Of a DNA stretch of 64,000 nt, positions 1-8,004 are shown in pieces. Made by a program: the position numbers and the translations under genes. The number at the start of each line of letters is the position of its first letter. Position 1 is the stretch's first letter. Under the pieces are notes generated by a model. The model saw only the letters and a program-made list of their open reading frames with translations, did not search any database and was not told where the DNA came from. Origin of the DNA: Pseudoroseicyclus tamaricis (GTDB taxonomy: Bacteria; Pseudomonadota; Alphaproteobacteria; Rhodobacterales; Rhodobacteraceae); assembly GCF_012070395.1 (NCBI RefSeq), contig NZ_JAAFYS010000002.1:1-64000 (forward strand), read 5' to 3'.

Positions 1-131
1 ATTTTTGCGGGCTTCGGTGTTCGGCTATTGCTCTCCCAGAAGTAGGTTAGCTCGGCCGCTTCTGAAGAAGCTGCGAACGGCAGTATTCTGACCGGTCATG
101 CTCTCCTGATTTGAATGCGAATGGCCGCTTA

Positions 132-241
132 GTCCGCTTAGCCGACTTTGGACTTCGGGAAATTCTGCGCGAAGCTCGAGCGACCGCTTCGGTGAAGTTG
201 CGCCGCGGCGTTGTCACTCAGTCCCAAGGTCGGCTTCGGGC
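132..241 (+). repeat. Left arm of the 110-bp inverted repeat
   Basis: It begins GTCCGCTTAGCCGAC and ends GTCGGCTTCGGG. It matches the reverse complement of 993-1102 with about five substitutions and no gaps. Confidence 0.85.
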
Positions 242-262
242 CGGCCTCGACCGGCCGGCCCT

Positions 263-900
263 TCAGCTCCAGATCTCCACTGCCTCGGCGATCGCCAGAG
301 CATCCTCGAGCTCGACGCCAAGGTAGCGCACCGTGCTGTCCATCTTCGTGTGGCCGAGCAGGAGCTGCACCGCCCTCAGGTTGCCTGTCTTGCGGTATAT
401 CTGCGCCACCTTGGTTCGGCGCATGGAATGGGTGTCGTAGGCGCTTGGCTCGAGGCCGATCGAGGTCACCCAATCGCGGACAAGCCGAGCATATTGCCGA
501 GTTGAGATGTGCAGCCGCTCGTGGAACCTCCCCGGCCAAAGGTGCTCCGATCCGGCCATCACCGGAGCGTCCAGCCAAGTCGCGATTGCTCATCGCGTGC
601 CCTCGGTGATCTCGAAGGATACGGGCGTCTGTGTCTTGCTCTGGAGATCGCGGCGCGGTGTTTCACCTGTCCCGCGGCATAAACATCGGCCACCTTGAGG
701 CGGACCAGGTCGCACCCTCGCAATTTGCTGTCGATGGCAAGGTTGAAGAGCGCCAATTCGCGAGTTCGCTGAGCGATCTCGAGCCGTACCCGGATGGCCC
801 AGACGTGCTTCGGTTGGAGAGGTCGTTTCTGGCCGACGATGCGCCCCTTGTTCCAAGCGGGACGGCAGGCGCGGATGGCTGGCAGGTTTGTATTAGACAT
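263..900 (-). pseudogene. Small tyrosine recombinase (integrase), broken
   Basis: This would encode a tyrosine recombinase of about 210 residues that cuts and rejoins DNA at specific sites. The first half reads from the ATG at 900 (MSNTNLPAIRACRPAW) up to KHRAA. The frame then shifts at about 645-655 and resumes as LQSKTQTPVSFEITEGTR, hits an in-frame TGA at 587-589, and continues to the end at 263. The C-terminal half carries family motifs: HSMRRTK (the HxxR box), LLGHTKMDST, and a tyrosine in VRYLGVE. The catalytic residues therefore survive, but on separate fragments. With one frameshift and one stop it is very probably inactive. The lesions lie inside conserved sequence, which argues against two separate small genes. 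Confidence 0.8.
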
Positions 901-992
901 GACGGATCCTCCAATCCACCGTGCCCACCACGTCCTCGGCTTCCAGCCGACGGCTCATCGTAGCACGAAACAGCGAAGAAGGTCGGCTTCGA

Positions 993-1102
993 GCCCGAAG
1001 CCGACCTTGGGACTGCGTGACAACGCCGCGGCGCAGCTTCACCGAAGCGGTCGCTCGAGCTTCGCGCAGCATTTCCGGAAGTCCAATGTCGGCTAAGCGG
1101 AC
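993..1102 (-). repeat. Right arm of the 110-bp inverted repeat
   Basis: This is the inverted partner of 132-241. Read on the minus strand it begins GTCCGCTTAGCCGACATTGG. Its inner end merges into a perfect small hairpin covering 980-1008. Confidence 0.85.
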
Positions 1103-1228
1103 GGAGCAGACATTCGACACCCGTTCGAGAAGGTCTGCTTGTTTCGAGAGGCCATAGGCGAGTGGAACAGTCCGGATACACATCCGCGATGCCGTCCGGT
1201 ACGGAATATCTACCTTGGGGGGTAGAGA

Positions 1229-2116
1229 GTGAGGAGAATAGGCGTGAAATACCTGACCGGCGAACGACTGGCGAAGCGCATTCGAAAGGTAATGGCTGGA
1301 GGCGAACCCTGGATGTGCGTCGCTTTCCTTGGACCGACGTGGGCGGAGGAACTGTTCGAAGCTGGCGTCCCGCCCGAGGATCTACGCGTCGTGTGCGACC
1401 TGCGCATGGGCGGAACCGTGCGCGGAGCGCTTAGCGTCGGCGGAGCGCCGGGCAACGACCGCCTCCGCCATCTCCCCGAGCGGGAGATGCACGCGAAGGT
1501 TTATGCGTCAGACAAGGGTGCGGTAGTCTGCTCGGCCAACGCCTCTCGCGCCGCCCTGTCATCCGGTGAGAGGATCGAAGACGGGGTTTGGCTTCCCCCC
1601 AAAAGCAAATCGTACCGAAACGCCGTATCGACCTTTGAGAAGCGATACCGCCGGGCGGTGCCCGTAGACGCCTTTGCTCTCACGGGAGCGCCAGAGCATT
1701 TGTCGGACCTCGGTGCCGCTACGGTAGGCCAAGGTTCGGCGCTCACATCCGAGGATCTTCCAGCGCTGCTGCAGCTGCTCCACCATGATCCGGAAGCGTT
1801 CCGAGGTGTCCGCTTCGTCTTCTCGGACCACGACGTCTCCGAGCCAGTGAGGAACAATGCAAAAGCGGCGATGGCCGCCGAAGAGCAAGCGGAAAGAGGA
1901 AACGGGATAGAGATAGGCGCCCGTCGATCGGGATACGATTACTTCGCCAACTGGGAAATGGGCGAAAACGAGTGGCCTGTACTGTTTATCTCCGTCTACC
2001 GCATGTCGGATGGCAACATCACTTTAGGAATGCGCCGCTTTCTGCGATTCCTCCCGGGCATTTCCAATGGAGAGGGCGGGACGGAGGACGTGTTCGTTGC
2101 AGCCAATGTTCGGTAG
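1229..2116 (+). CDS. Phospholipase D-fold protein, cut short by an amber codon
   Basis: The 295-residue product carries one HKD-type motif: H88-x-K90-x4-D95 followed by SANAS at about 102-106, the signature of phospholipase D-fold phosphodiesterases. In bacteria single-HKD proteins are often nucleases acting as dimers; the substrate here is unknown. Translation starts at a GTG at 1229, with an alternative GTG at 1244. The frame ends at TAG 2114-2116 but stays open beyond it, in the same frame, for 52 further protein-like codons to a TAA at 2273-2275. The gene probably once encoded about 348 residues and was truncated by a nonsense change. No signal peptide is seen. It lies in the island beside a broken integrase, so a role in defence or mobility is possible but unproven. 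Confidence 0.6.
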   Translation: MRRIGVKYLTGERLAKRIRKVMAGGEPWMCVAFLGPTWAEELFEAGVPPEDLRVVCDLRMGGTVRGALSVGGAPGNDRLRHLPEREMHAKVYASDKGAVVCSANASRAALSSGERIEDGVWLPPKSKSYRNAVSTFEKRYRRAVPVDAFALTGAPEHLSDLGAATVGQGSALTSEDLPALLQLLHHDPEAFRGVRFVFSDHDVSEPVRNNAKAAMAAEEQAERGNGIEIGARRSGYDYFANWEMGENEWPVLFISVYRMSDGNITLGMRRFLRFLPGISNGEGGTEDVFVAANVR

Positions 2117-2483
2117 AACACTGGCGGAGCAGTATTCGGCGACCTGCGGACGCTTGCCACAGTTGATCAATGTGCAGCCGAGATGACAGAATGGTTCCAG
2201 AACGAATGCTCATTCGGCGATGTCGCTGGGGAAGTTCTCGACGCCAGGTGCGCCCGCAAGGCTTTGGGACTTTAAAAGTTATCCTAGAAAAGACTGAAGA
2301 AAGGCTTGATTGTTTCATTTGCCTTTTTGCGAGCTTAAAAAACACGCAGGAGGCCACGTGTAGATCCCTTCGAAACAGAATGTAGGAGCTGCGGCGTAGA
2401 TCACCGAAGCCGACATTCATGAACCGCGCAGCATTGGAACTTGTGGCTCATAGCTGAAGTTCGCCGCGCCGCGCCGCGCCGCA

Positions 2484-2846
2484 TCAGCATCCGTCGTCCG
2501 CCCCGCCCAGCCACGGCGCGGCCAGCCTCTCGATCTGCCGTTCGATGGACAGCAGCTGCGCCGTCATCTCAAGGCGGTCGAGGGCATCCGGCATTGCGTC
2601 CAGGTTCCGCGACAGATCGCCCAGCAGCCGCGACACCTCGGTGAGGCGGTCGACGCCGGTTTCCCAGTCGCTCCGGACGAGGATCTGGCTCTTCGACGCC
2701 AGCGCAATCACGTAGGCGCCGATGGTCAACTTCGCCCGGTGCGCGGCCTCGGTGATGAATGCCCGCTCCGCCGCAGTGACGTGAATTTCCCACCGCTTGC
2801 GCTTCTCGTCGTGCGCATCGGCCTCTCGGGTGCCTGTCTCGTCCAT
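2484..2846 (-). CDS. MobC-like plasmid mobilisation protein
   Basis: The 120-residue protein has a charged N-terminus and then a segment at about 18-50 (KRWEIHVTAAERAFITEAAH onward) typical of ribbon-helix-helix accessory proteins of relaxosomes. An amphipathic helical C-terminus (LTEVSRLLGDLSRNLDAM) resembles MobC-family proteins. Such proteins bind oriT and help the relaxase nick DNA. No relaxase gene lies in the window. The gene is divergent from 3091-3471 across a 244-bp spacer with short palindromes that could be its binding sites. The family assignment rests on sequence resemblance only. A generic ribbon-helix-helix regulator is the main alternative. The 208 bp downstream (2276-2483) hold no gene; 2463-2481 is a CGCCG tandem repeat. 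Confidence 0.5.
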   Translation of the reverse strand: MDETGTREADAHDEKRKRWEIHVTAAERAFITEAAHRAKLTIGAYVIALASKSQILVRSDWETGVDRLTEVSRLLGDLSRNLDAMPDALDRLEMTAQLLSIERQIERLAAPWLGGADDGC

Positions 2847-3090
2847 TTCGTCCCGCTCCTGTCACGCGTGACCTGGATACCCCGGGGTCCTGCGACTGCT
2901 TGAAGGAGGGAGTGTCGGGCAGGTCTGCGAAAATCCAAAACCGGCGACCTAGGAAGGATCATCCGGGCCCTCCGCTACAGCGAAGCGCCGATCACGTAGC
3001 TGTCATGTGAGGCCGGGCTCGATGCATCCGCAGATTTTCGGAGGGTCCGGCTAATCTCATGGCAGGCCATCACATTCAAGGAGATGAACC
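2847..3090. other. Divergent spacer with palindromes, possible oriT
   Basis: The spacer separates the MobC-like gene (minus) from the small gene at 3091 (plus). It contains a perfect 12-bp palindrome GTCACGCGTGAC at 2861-2872 and a 10-bp palindrome ACCCCGGGGT at 2879-2888, directly followed by TCCTGC, which resembles the conserved core at IncP-type nic sites. A ribosome-binding site AAGGAG lies at 3079-3084. The origin-of-transfer reading is inference from position next to a mobilisation-type gene. Confidence 0.3.
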
Positions 3091-3471
3091 ATGCAGATGC
3101 CTTCCAGGAACGACCTCATGCAGGCGGCGCTTGACCGGCAGAAAAAAAGCGCAGAGACGTCCGCAAAGTCCCGCGAGCGCGACAAGGAGCGCGGATACGT
3201 CCACGTCTCGCTGAAGGTGCCGGAGTGCCGCAGGGACCTGCTGATCGGGTTCTTCAAGGAAATGTCGTCGATTTTCGACGACGAGCGCAACGGAGGCCGG
3301 GATTCCAGGCAGGTCGTCGCGGGCGTCGTCGACCTCGTCCGCGATCTGCGTGTCCTGCTCGAGCAGCAGGTGGCAGCGCAGTCGGAGGACGTGGCGACCG
3401 GGAAGCAGGCGACCAGCACGCCGGCCCGTGTGACCGCCTCCGACGAAGCCGGCAGCGAAGTGTCGGAGTGA
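3091..3471 (+). CDS. Small hydrophilic protein of unknown function (island)
   Basis: I do not recognise a family for this 126-residue protein. The N-terminal third is rich in lysine, arginine and glutamate (DRQKKSAETSAKSRERDKERG). A central part (about 40-95) looks folded and ends in an amphipathic helix, LVRDLRVLLEQQVAAQ, that could be a coiled coil. The tail is rich in small polar residues. There is no signal peptide or membrane segment. The ATG at 3091 has AAGGAG upstream at good spacing, which supports real expression. It is divergent from the MobC-like gene, and its charged start and helical end would suit a small plasmid-type DNA-binding or partition accessory protein, but that is a guess. 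Confidence 0.55.
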   Translation: MQMPSRNDLMQAALDRQKKSAETSAKSRERDKERGYVHVSLKVPECRRDLLIGFFKEMSSIFDDERNGGRDSRQVVAGVVDLVRDLRVLLEQQVAAQSEDVATGKQATSTPARVTASDEAGSEVSE

Positions 3472-3557
3472 ACTTCAATGCCGGCATTGCGTGCGGCGGA
3501 CAGTCGTCCGTCGCGCGATCGCCGGGCTGAAAGCCGATCGCGATGCTGTTCGACCGG

Positions 3558-5496
3558 CTAGTCTCCATGCTCCGTGGCGAGCGGAAACGGGAGCAACTCG
3601 ATCGCCCGCTGCAGCTCCCGGAGCGTCGCCTCGGTCCCGTAGACCCCGTCATGCACGTCGGTGGCCTCATGGCCGAGGATGTCCCGCCGGGCCTTGGGTG
3701 AGACGGACGGATGGCCGTCAAGCTGCTGCTTCACGTAGTGGCGGAAGGCGTGGAAGCAGAGCCTGCGGGGATTGCCGTCCAAGACCGTCTCAAGGGCCTT
3801 CCTGAAGTTGTAGTCGAGCTTCTCCCCGAACCTGTCGCCGGGCTTGCTCGGGCGGAGCTCGGGGAAGACATCGGTCAGCCCCCGCTTTCGCATCGACCTG
3901 ACATGGTCGAGGAAGCCATGCTCGATCAGGGCGCTGTGGATCGGAACCTTCCGCCGGGACGAGTGCGTCTTCACCCTCCGGTTCGCATTGTCGTTCACGT
4001 CGAAGACCCAGATGTCGCCCTCCTGCCGAACGTCGCTCGTCGTGTGGGCCGCAATCTCCTCGCGCCGTGCCCCGGTTAGGGCGGCGATCAGCGGGACCCA
4101 ATAAAGCCCGTCGCGATCACCCGATCGCCGGGAGAGTTGCGCCTCGACCGTCCGGCGCAGCCCTACCAGATCGTATGGCCGAAGAGCCGGCGGACCTCCT
4201 CGTCGGTGAAGGTGGACCGGCGGTCCCGCGCCCGGCGCTTGTCGGTCGCCTTGAGCCCAGTGAACTGGAGCCGATGGGGGAGCTCGATCCCGTGCAGCGA
4301 CGCGCGGGCGATGAGACGTTCAAGATTGCCCAGATGCCTGTTCATCGTCGCGGCCGACAGGCCGATCTCCGACTTCGGCAGCCGGTTCGCTCTCTCGAGG
4401 ATGTCGTCGAGCCCGAGGGCGTCGTCACCCTTCCGCTTCCCGAAAACCTTCGGGATGGCCGCCATGAGGTCCACGAATCTCGACAAGTGCAGCTGCCGGA
4501 TGTCCCGGATATCGGTGACGCCGGTCAGCTGCCTGAAGAGCCGGACGGTGGCGGCGTATTGCTTCAGCGTCGCCGGCTCTAAGCCCTTGCGCCGGCCGAC
4601 GCTGGTCAGACGTTCCAGCAGGTCCGCCAGGGTGGTTCCGTAGTGCGGCTCCTTGAAGCTGGTCTCCGGCTCGAGAGCGTTCTTGACCGGGAACAGAGCC
4701 GCAGGCTCCGCAGGTTCCGGCGTTTTCCAAGTCTCGTCGGGAGCACCGTCTCTCGACTCCGCGGAATCGGCCTTCCCGCACGGCGGAGGCATTTCAGCGG
4801 ACCCGGAAACGGCAGCGGGATCCAGCATATCGGCGACCGCGGCATCGACCTCGCGGGCCTCCTGCGTCGCGCGCGCATCGGGCAGCATCAGGGCTGCCTG
4901 CTATGCGATCGCCCGAGCGCGGTGGACGGCCTCGAAGACCATCATCTCCGCGAGCGGCGTGCCCACGTGTTCGCCGGTTGTCCGGGTGAAGAGGGCGGTG
5001 TGCTTGTTCCGCCAGCCATAGTCGACCTCTTCGGCGGCAAAGAGGGCCAGCATCTGTTCGACAATCGCGACGAAGTCCTCGTCATGCCCGTTGCCGCCGA
5101 GGGCGGACACGTTGTCCGCTGTCGCGCGGGCGCCGCGACCGTCCCGGGCGATGAGCCGCGCGGCGATCATCGTGGCCTGTTCGCCCCGACGGTGCTCGTC
5201 CATGTCCTCGCCGAACCCCCGGGAGACGACCCGCTTGGTTTCGATCATCGCCAGCAGATCGTCCCGCTTCTTCCGCACGAAGGCCGCAGGGCGTCCGGCG
5301 AAGGGACGGAGGGGTAGGCGGTATCCAGCGTTCTGTCGAATTCCATGCTCCGTGTCCGGGCCATCTTACGGGCGAGACGGAGGTATGTCGTCCGCAAGGA
5401 GACTTGGACCGAGCAGGAACCTGTGGATTGTGGGGGCAGCCGTCGGCGCCAGGTCCAGACGGCGCCGCGCCGGAACATGTGGGTCTGGATCGTCAT
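3558..5496 (-). pseudogene. Large tyrosine integrase beside tRNA-Asn, multiply broken
   Basis: An intact gene would give about 645 residues, the size of DUF6538-type phage or island integrases. It reads from the ATG at 5496 (MTIQTHMFRRG) and shifts frame at about 5285 (DALR to AFVRKKRDD). It meets an in-frame TAG at 4901-4903, another TAG at 4163-4165 after GHTIW, and a further frameshift at about 4115, then reads to the stop at 3558. The catalytic domain is recognisable: LTGARREEIA, HAFRHY, DILGHEA and a terminal tyrosine in DGVYGTEA. The gene starts about 110 bp from the 3' end of tRNA-Asn and points away from it, the usual layout for the integrase of an island inserted into a tRNA. Four lesions make it inactive. 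Confidence 0.85.
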
Positions 5497-5606
5497 CTCG
5501 CGCCTCCATGAGACGCGGCCCGGACCGTGATCGACTTCGCGATGTGCGACACAGCCGAACCCACGAACGGGGTTTAGGTGTCAGATCAACGACTTAAGGG
5601 AGAAAT

Positions 5607-5681
5607 TGGCTCCGGCGGTAGGGATCGAACCTACGACCAATTGATTAACAGTCAACTGCTCTACCGCTGAGCTACGCCGGA
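5607..5681 (-). tRNA. tRNA-Asn (GTT)
   Basis: The minus strand folds into a full cloverleaf. The acceptor stem TCCGGCG pairs with CGCCGGA, the D-arm is GCTC-AGCGGTA-GAGC, the anticodon arm is GTTGA-CTGTTAA-TCAAT with anticodon GTT, and the T-arm is GTAGG-TTCGATC-CCTAC. The CCA end is encoded (5607-5609). It decodes AAC and AAU. Its 3' end faces the decayed integrase and is the likely attachment site of the island to the left. No second copy of the 3' end is visible in the window, so the other island boundary lies outside. Confidence 0.97.
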
Positions 5682-5741
5682 ACACCGGCGGCGATATAGC
5701 AATGGTGGAGGAGGGTGTAAACGGCAAACCGGTCGAAAATT

Positions 5742-6623
5742 TCAGCGGCACTGGAAGCGGGCGTCGGATGCCAGGCGTGGCATGGTCGCGACGACTTCTT
5801 TCTCAACCAGATCAATGAGATGCGCGAAGACGTTCTGCGCGGCTGCCGCCCGGAGGGACCAGGCCATGTCGCCGTAGAGGCGGGTGGTGAGGTCGTCCAC
5901 CGTCAGGGGGCCGTCCGACAGGGCGGAGAGGATCTGCGCCGCTCGCCGCTCGCGGTGGCGGATCAGCCAGCTGAGGCGCTCGGCGGGTTTCTCCACCGGC
6001 TCTCCGTGCCCTGGTAGCAGGCGGCGGGGGGAGAGGGCACAGAGGCGGCGGCAGGAGGCGAGGAACTGGCTGACGTCGCCGTCGGGCGGGGCGACGATGG
6101 AGGAGGCCCAGCCCATCGCCACGTCGCCGGTGAAGATGATGTCGTCCAGGCGGAAGCTGAGGTGGTTGCCCATGTGGCCCGGTGTCCAGAGCGTCTCCAG
6201 CGACCAGCCGGGGCCGGAGATGGCCTCACCGTCGGTGAGGCGTCGGTCCGGGCGGAATGCTTCGTCGACACCGCCCGCCGTGAGGCCCTCGGCCGCCAGC
6301 CGCGCCATCACCGGGGAGCGGCCGGCCGATGCGGGGCCATAGGCCAGGACGGGAGCGCCGGTGGCGGCTGCGAGGGAAGGGGAGAGAGCCGAGTGGTCTC
6401 GGTGCGCGTGGGTGACGAGGATGGCGTCGACCGGGCGACCGGCGATGGCCGCCAGCAGCGCCTCCAGGTGCGCGGGCAGATCGGGGCCCGGGTCGATGAC
6501 CGCGAGGCGCGTGTCGCCGACGAGGTAGCTGTTGGTGCCCCGGAAGGTCATCGGCGAGGGGTTGGGCGCCAGCAGCCGCATCACGCCGGGGGCGACCGGC
6601 TCGGGGAGGGCCGGCGCGCTCAT
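5742..6623 (-). CDS. MBL-fold metallo-hydrolase (LACTB2-like)
   Basis: The 293-residue protein is a metallo-beta-lactamase-fold hydrolase. The metal-binding box THAHRDH lies at 71-77. Further ligands are the histidine in the TPGHMGNH segment, the aspartate in FTGDVAMGW, and the histidine in LLPGHGEP. After the catalytic domain (about 1-210) comes a winged-helix-like C-terminus of about 80 residues, as in LACTB2-type proteins. In related eukaryotic proteins this family acts as an RNA endonuclease; the bacterial substrate is not known. No signal peptide is seen, so it is cytoplasmic. It is divergent from the sensor kinase gene with only 39 bp between the start codons, so both promoters must be compact or overlap. 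Confidence 0.85.
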   Translation of the reverse strand: MSAPALPEPVAPGVMRLLAPNPSPMTFRGTNSYLVGDTRLAVIDPGPDLPAHLEALLAAIAGRPVDAILVTHAHRDHSALSPSLAAATGAPVLAYGPASAGRSPVMARLAAEGLTAGGVDEAFRPDRRLTDGEAISGPGWSLETLWTPGHMGNHLSFRLDDIIFTGDVAMGWASSIVAPPDGDVSQFLASCRRLCALSPRRLLPGHGEPVEKPAERLSWLIRHRERRAAQILSALSDGPLTVDDLTTRLYGDMAWSLRAAAAQNVFAHLIDLVEKEVVATMPRLASDARFQCR

Positions 6624-6662
6624 GCGCCTTCCGCTCCGCGGGGCGCGGCGCTAGCGTTCGGC

Positions 6663-7982
6663 ATGGCGTTCACCTGGCTCAAGCCCTTTCTGCCGCGCGG
6701 CCTTTACGGGCGGGCGGCGCTCATCCTGATCCTGCCGGTCGTCCTTCTGCAACTCTTCGTCTCCGTCAGCTTTGTCCAGCGCCATTACGAGGGCGTGACG
6801 GAGCAGATGACCCGCTCCATCCTCTACGACCTGCGGCTGGCGGTGCGCGAGGTGGCGGCGGCGCCGAGCCAGACGGAGGCGCAGATCCGCGCGGCGGAGC
6901 TGGGCTACGCGCTGCAGCTCGCCGTCTCCCTGCCGGTGACGGACCGGCCGGGGGAGGATGTGCGGCGGCCGTGGGACCTCTCGGGCCGGATCGTCGCGCG
7001 GATGCTGCGCGAGGCGCTGCCGGGGCTGGAGGCGGTGAGCTTCGGGGACAAGCGGCGCGTGCGGGCCTGGGTGCGGACGGAGTGGGGGGACATGCGCCTC
7101 ACCTTCCGCCGCACCCGTGTCTCCGCCTCCAACCCGCACCAGCTGCTGATCTGGACGATCTTCTTCGGCGCTGTCTTCGCGCTCATCGCCTTTGCCTTCC
7201 TGCGCAACCAGCTGCGCCCCATCAAGCGTCTGGCGGCGGCGGCGGCGGCCTACGGGAAAGGGCGGGTGCTGCCCTACCGGCCGGGCGGCGCGGTGGAGGT
7301 GCGGCAGGCGGGGCAGGCCTTCCTCGACATGCGCGAGCGGATCGAGGTGCAGAAGGACGCGCGGGTGCTCATGCTCTCCGGCATCAGCCACGATCTGCGC
7401 ACGCCGCTGACGCGCCTGACGCTGGGGCTGGAGCTCCTGCCGGAGGAGGAGGCAGAGCCGCTCCGCCGCGACGTCCGCGACATGGAGCGGATGGTCGCCG
7501 CCTTCCTCGACTTCGCGCGCGGCGACAGCGCCGACGAGGAGGAGGAGGCCGACCCGGCGGAGCTGCTGCGCCGCGCGGCGGCGGATGCGGAGCGGGGCGG
7601 CGGGGACGTGAACCTGCGCTCCGTGGCGGAGACGGGGCCGGCGCGGCTGAGGGCGATGGCGGTGCGGCGGGCGCTCGACAACCTGATCGGCAACGCGCTG
7701 CGCTACGGCAGCCGGGTGGAGGTGGCGCTGGAGGCGGGGGAGGGCTGGCTGGCCTTCGTGGTGGAGGATGACGGCCCCGGTATCCCCGAGAGCCAGCGCG
7801 CCGCCGCCATGCGCCCCTTCGCCCGCCTCGACCCGGCGCGGGGGCAGGGCGGCGGCGGCGCGGGCGTGGGCCTCGGCCTCGCCATCGTGGACGATATCGC
7901 GCAGAGCCACGGCGGACGGCTGGTTCTCGGTGAGTCAATGCGTCTCGGCGGGCTCCGGGCGGAGATGCGGATCGCGCGGTGA
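6663..7982 (+). CDS. EnvZ-like sensor histidine kinase
   Basis: The 439-residue inner-membrane sensor kinase has a first membrane helix at about 18-37, a periplasmic sensor of about 120 residues, a second helix at about 160-180, a HAMP linker beginning NQLRPIKRL, and the phospho-accepting H243 in SGISHDLRTPL. The ATPase domain has an N box at about 339-345 (DNLIGNALRY), DDGPGIP and GVGLGLAI. All catalytic boxes are present. I chose the ATG at 6663; upstream in-frame codons reach into the divergent MBL gene and are not credible. Related kinases normally sit directly after an OmpR-type regulator gene, but none is adjacent here, so the partner must be encoded elsewhere. The signal is unknown. 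Confidence 0.9.
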   Translation: MAFTWLKPFLPRGLYGRAALILILPVVLLQLFVSVSFVQRHYEGVTEQMTRSILYDLRLAVREVAAAPSQTEAQIRAAELGYALQLAVSLPVTDRPGEDVRRPWDLSGRIVARMLREALPGLEAVSFGDKRRVRAWVRTEWGDMRLTFRRTRVSASNPHQLLIWTIFFGAVFALIAFAFLRNQLRPIKRLAAAAAAYGKGRVLPYRPGGAVEVRQAGQAFLDMRERIEVQKDARVLMLSGISHDLRTPLTRLTLGLELLPEEEAEPLRRDVRDMERMVAAFLDFARGDSADEEEEADPAELLRRAAADAERGGGDVNLRSVAETGPARLRAMAVRRALDNLIGNALRYGSRVEVALEAGEGWLAFVVEDDGPGIPESQRAAAMRPFARLDPARGQGGGGAGVGLGLAIVDDIAQSHGGRLVLGESMRLGGLRAEMRIAR

Positions 7983-8004
7983 GGAGGGAGGGCGGCCGGG
8001 CACC

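Larger units (their letters stand above)
132..1102. mobile_element. Integrase cassette bounded by 110-bp inverted repeats
   Basis: Two arms, 132-241 and 993-1102, are reverse complements of each other over about 110 bp with five or six mismatches. They enclose one broken tyrosine-recombinase gene and about 90 bp of non-coding sequence. The right arm is preceded by its own short hairpin at 980-1008 (AAGGTCGGCTTCG paired with its complement). No transposase is present. From memory, small integrases of this kind and the short peptide readings of the arm occur in many Rhodobacterales genomes, which suggests a multicopy element. That mobility is inferred; the sequence shows only the arms and the pseudogene. 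Bases 1-131 and 1103-1228 outside the arms hold no gene I recognise. Confidence 0.6.

Noticed and set aside
2114-4903. Genetic code change (TAG read as an amino acid)
   Set aside because: bamA, olsA and the DUF6456 gene end in TAG, and the integrase also has frameshifts, so simple decay explains the stops.
1-5606. Second copy of the tRNA-Asn 3' end as left attachment site
   Set aside because: I looked for the sequence GGTTCGATCCCTACCGCC and its complement and saw none in the island part of the window.
6162-6662. N-terminal extension of the sensor kinase
   Set aside because: It lies antisense in the MBL gene and lacks family sequence. The kinase starts well at 6663 just before its first membrane helix.
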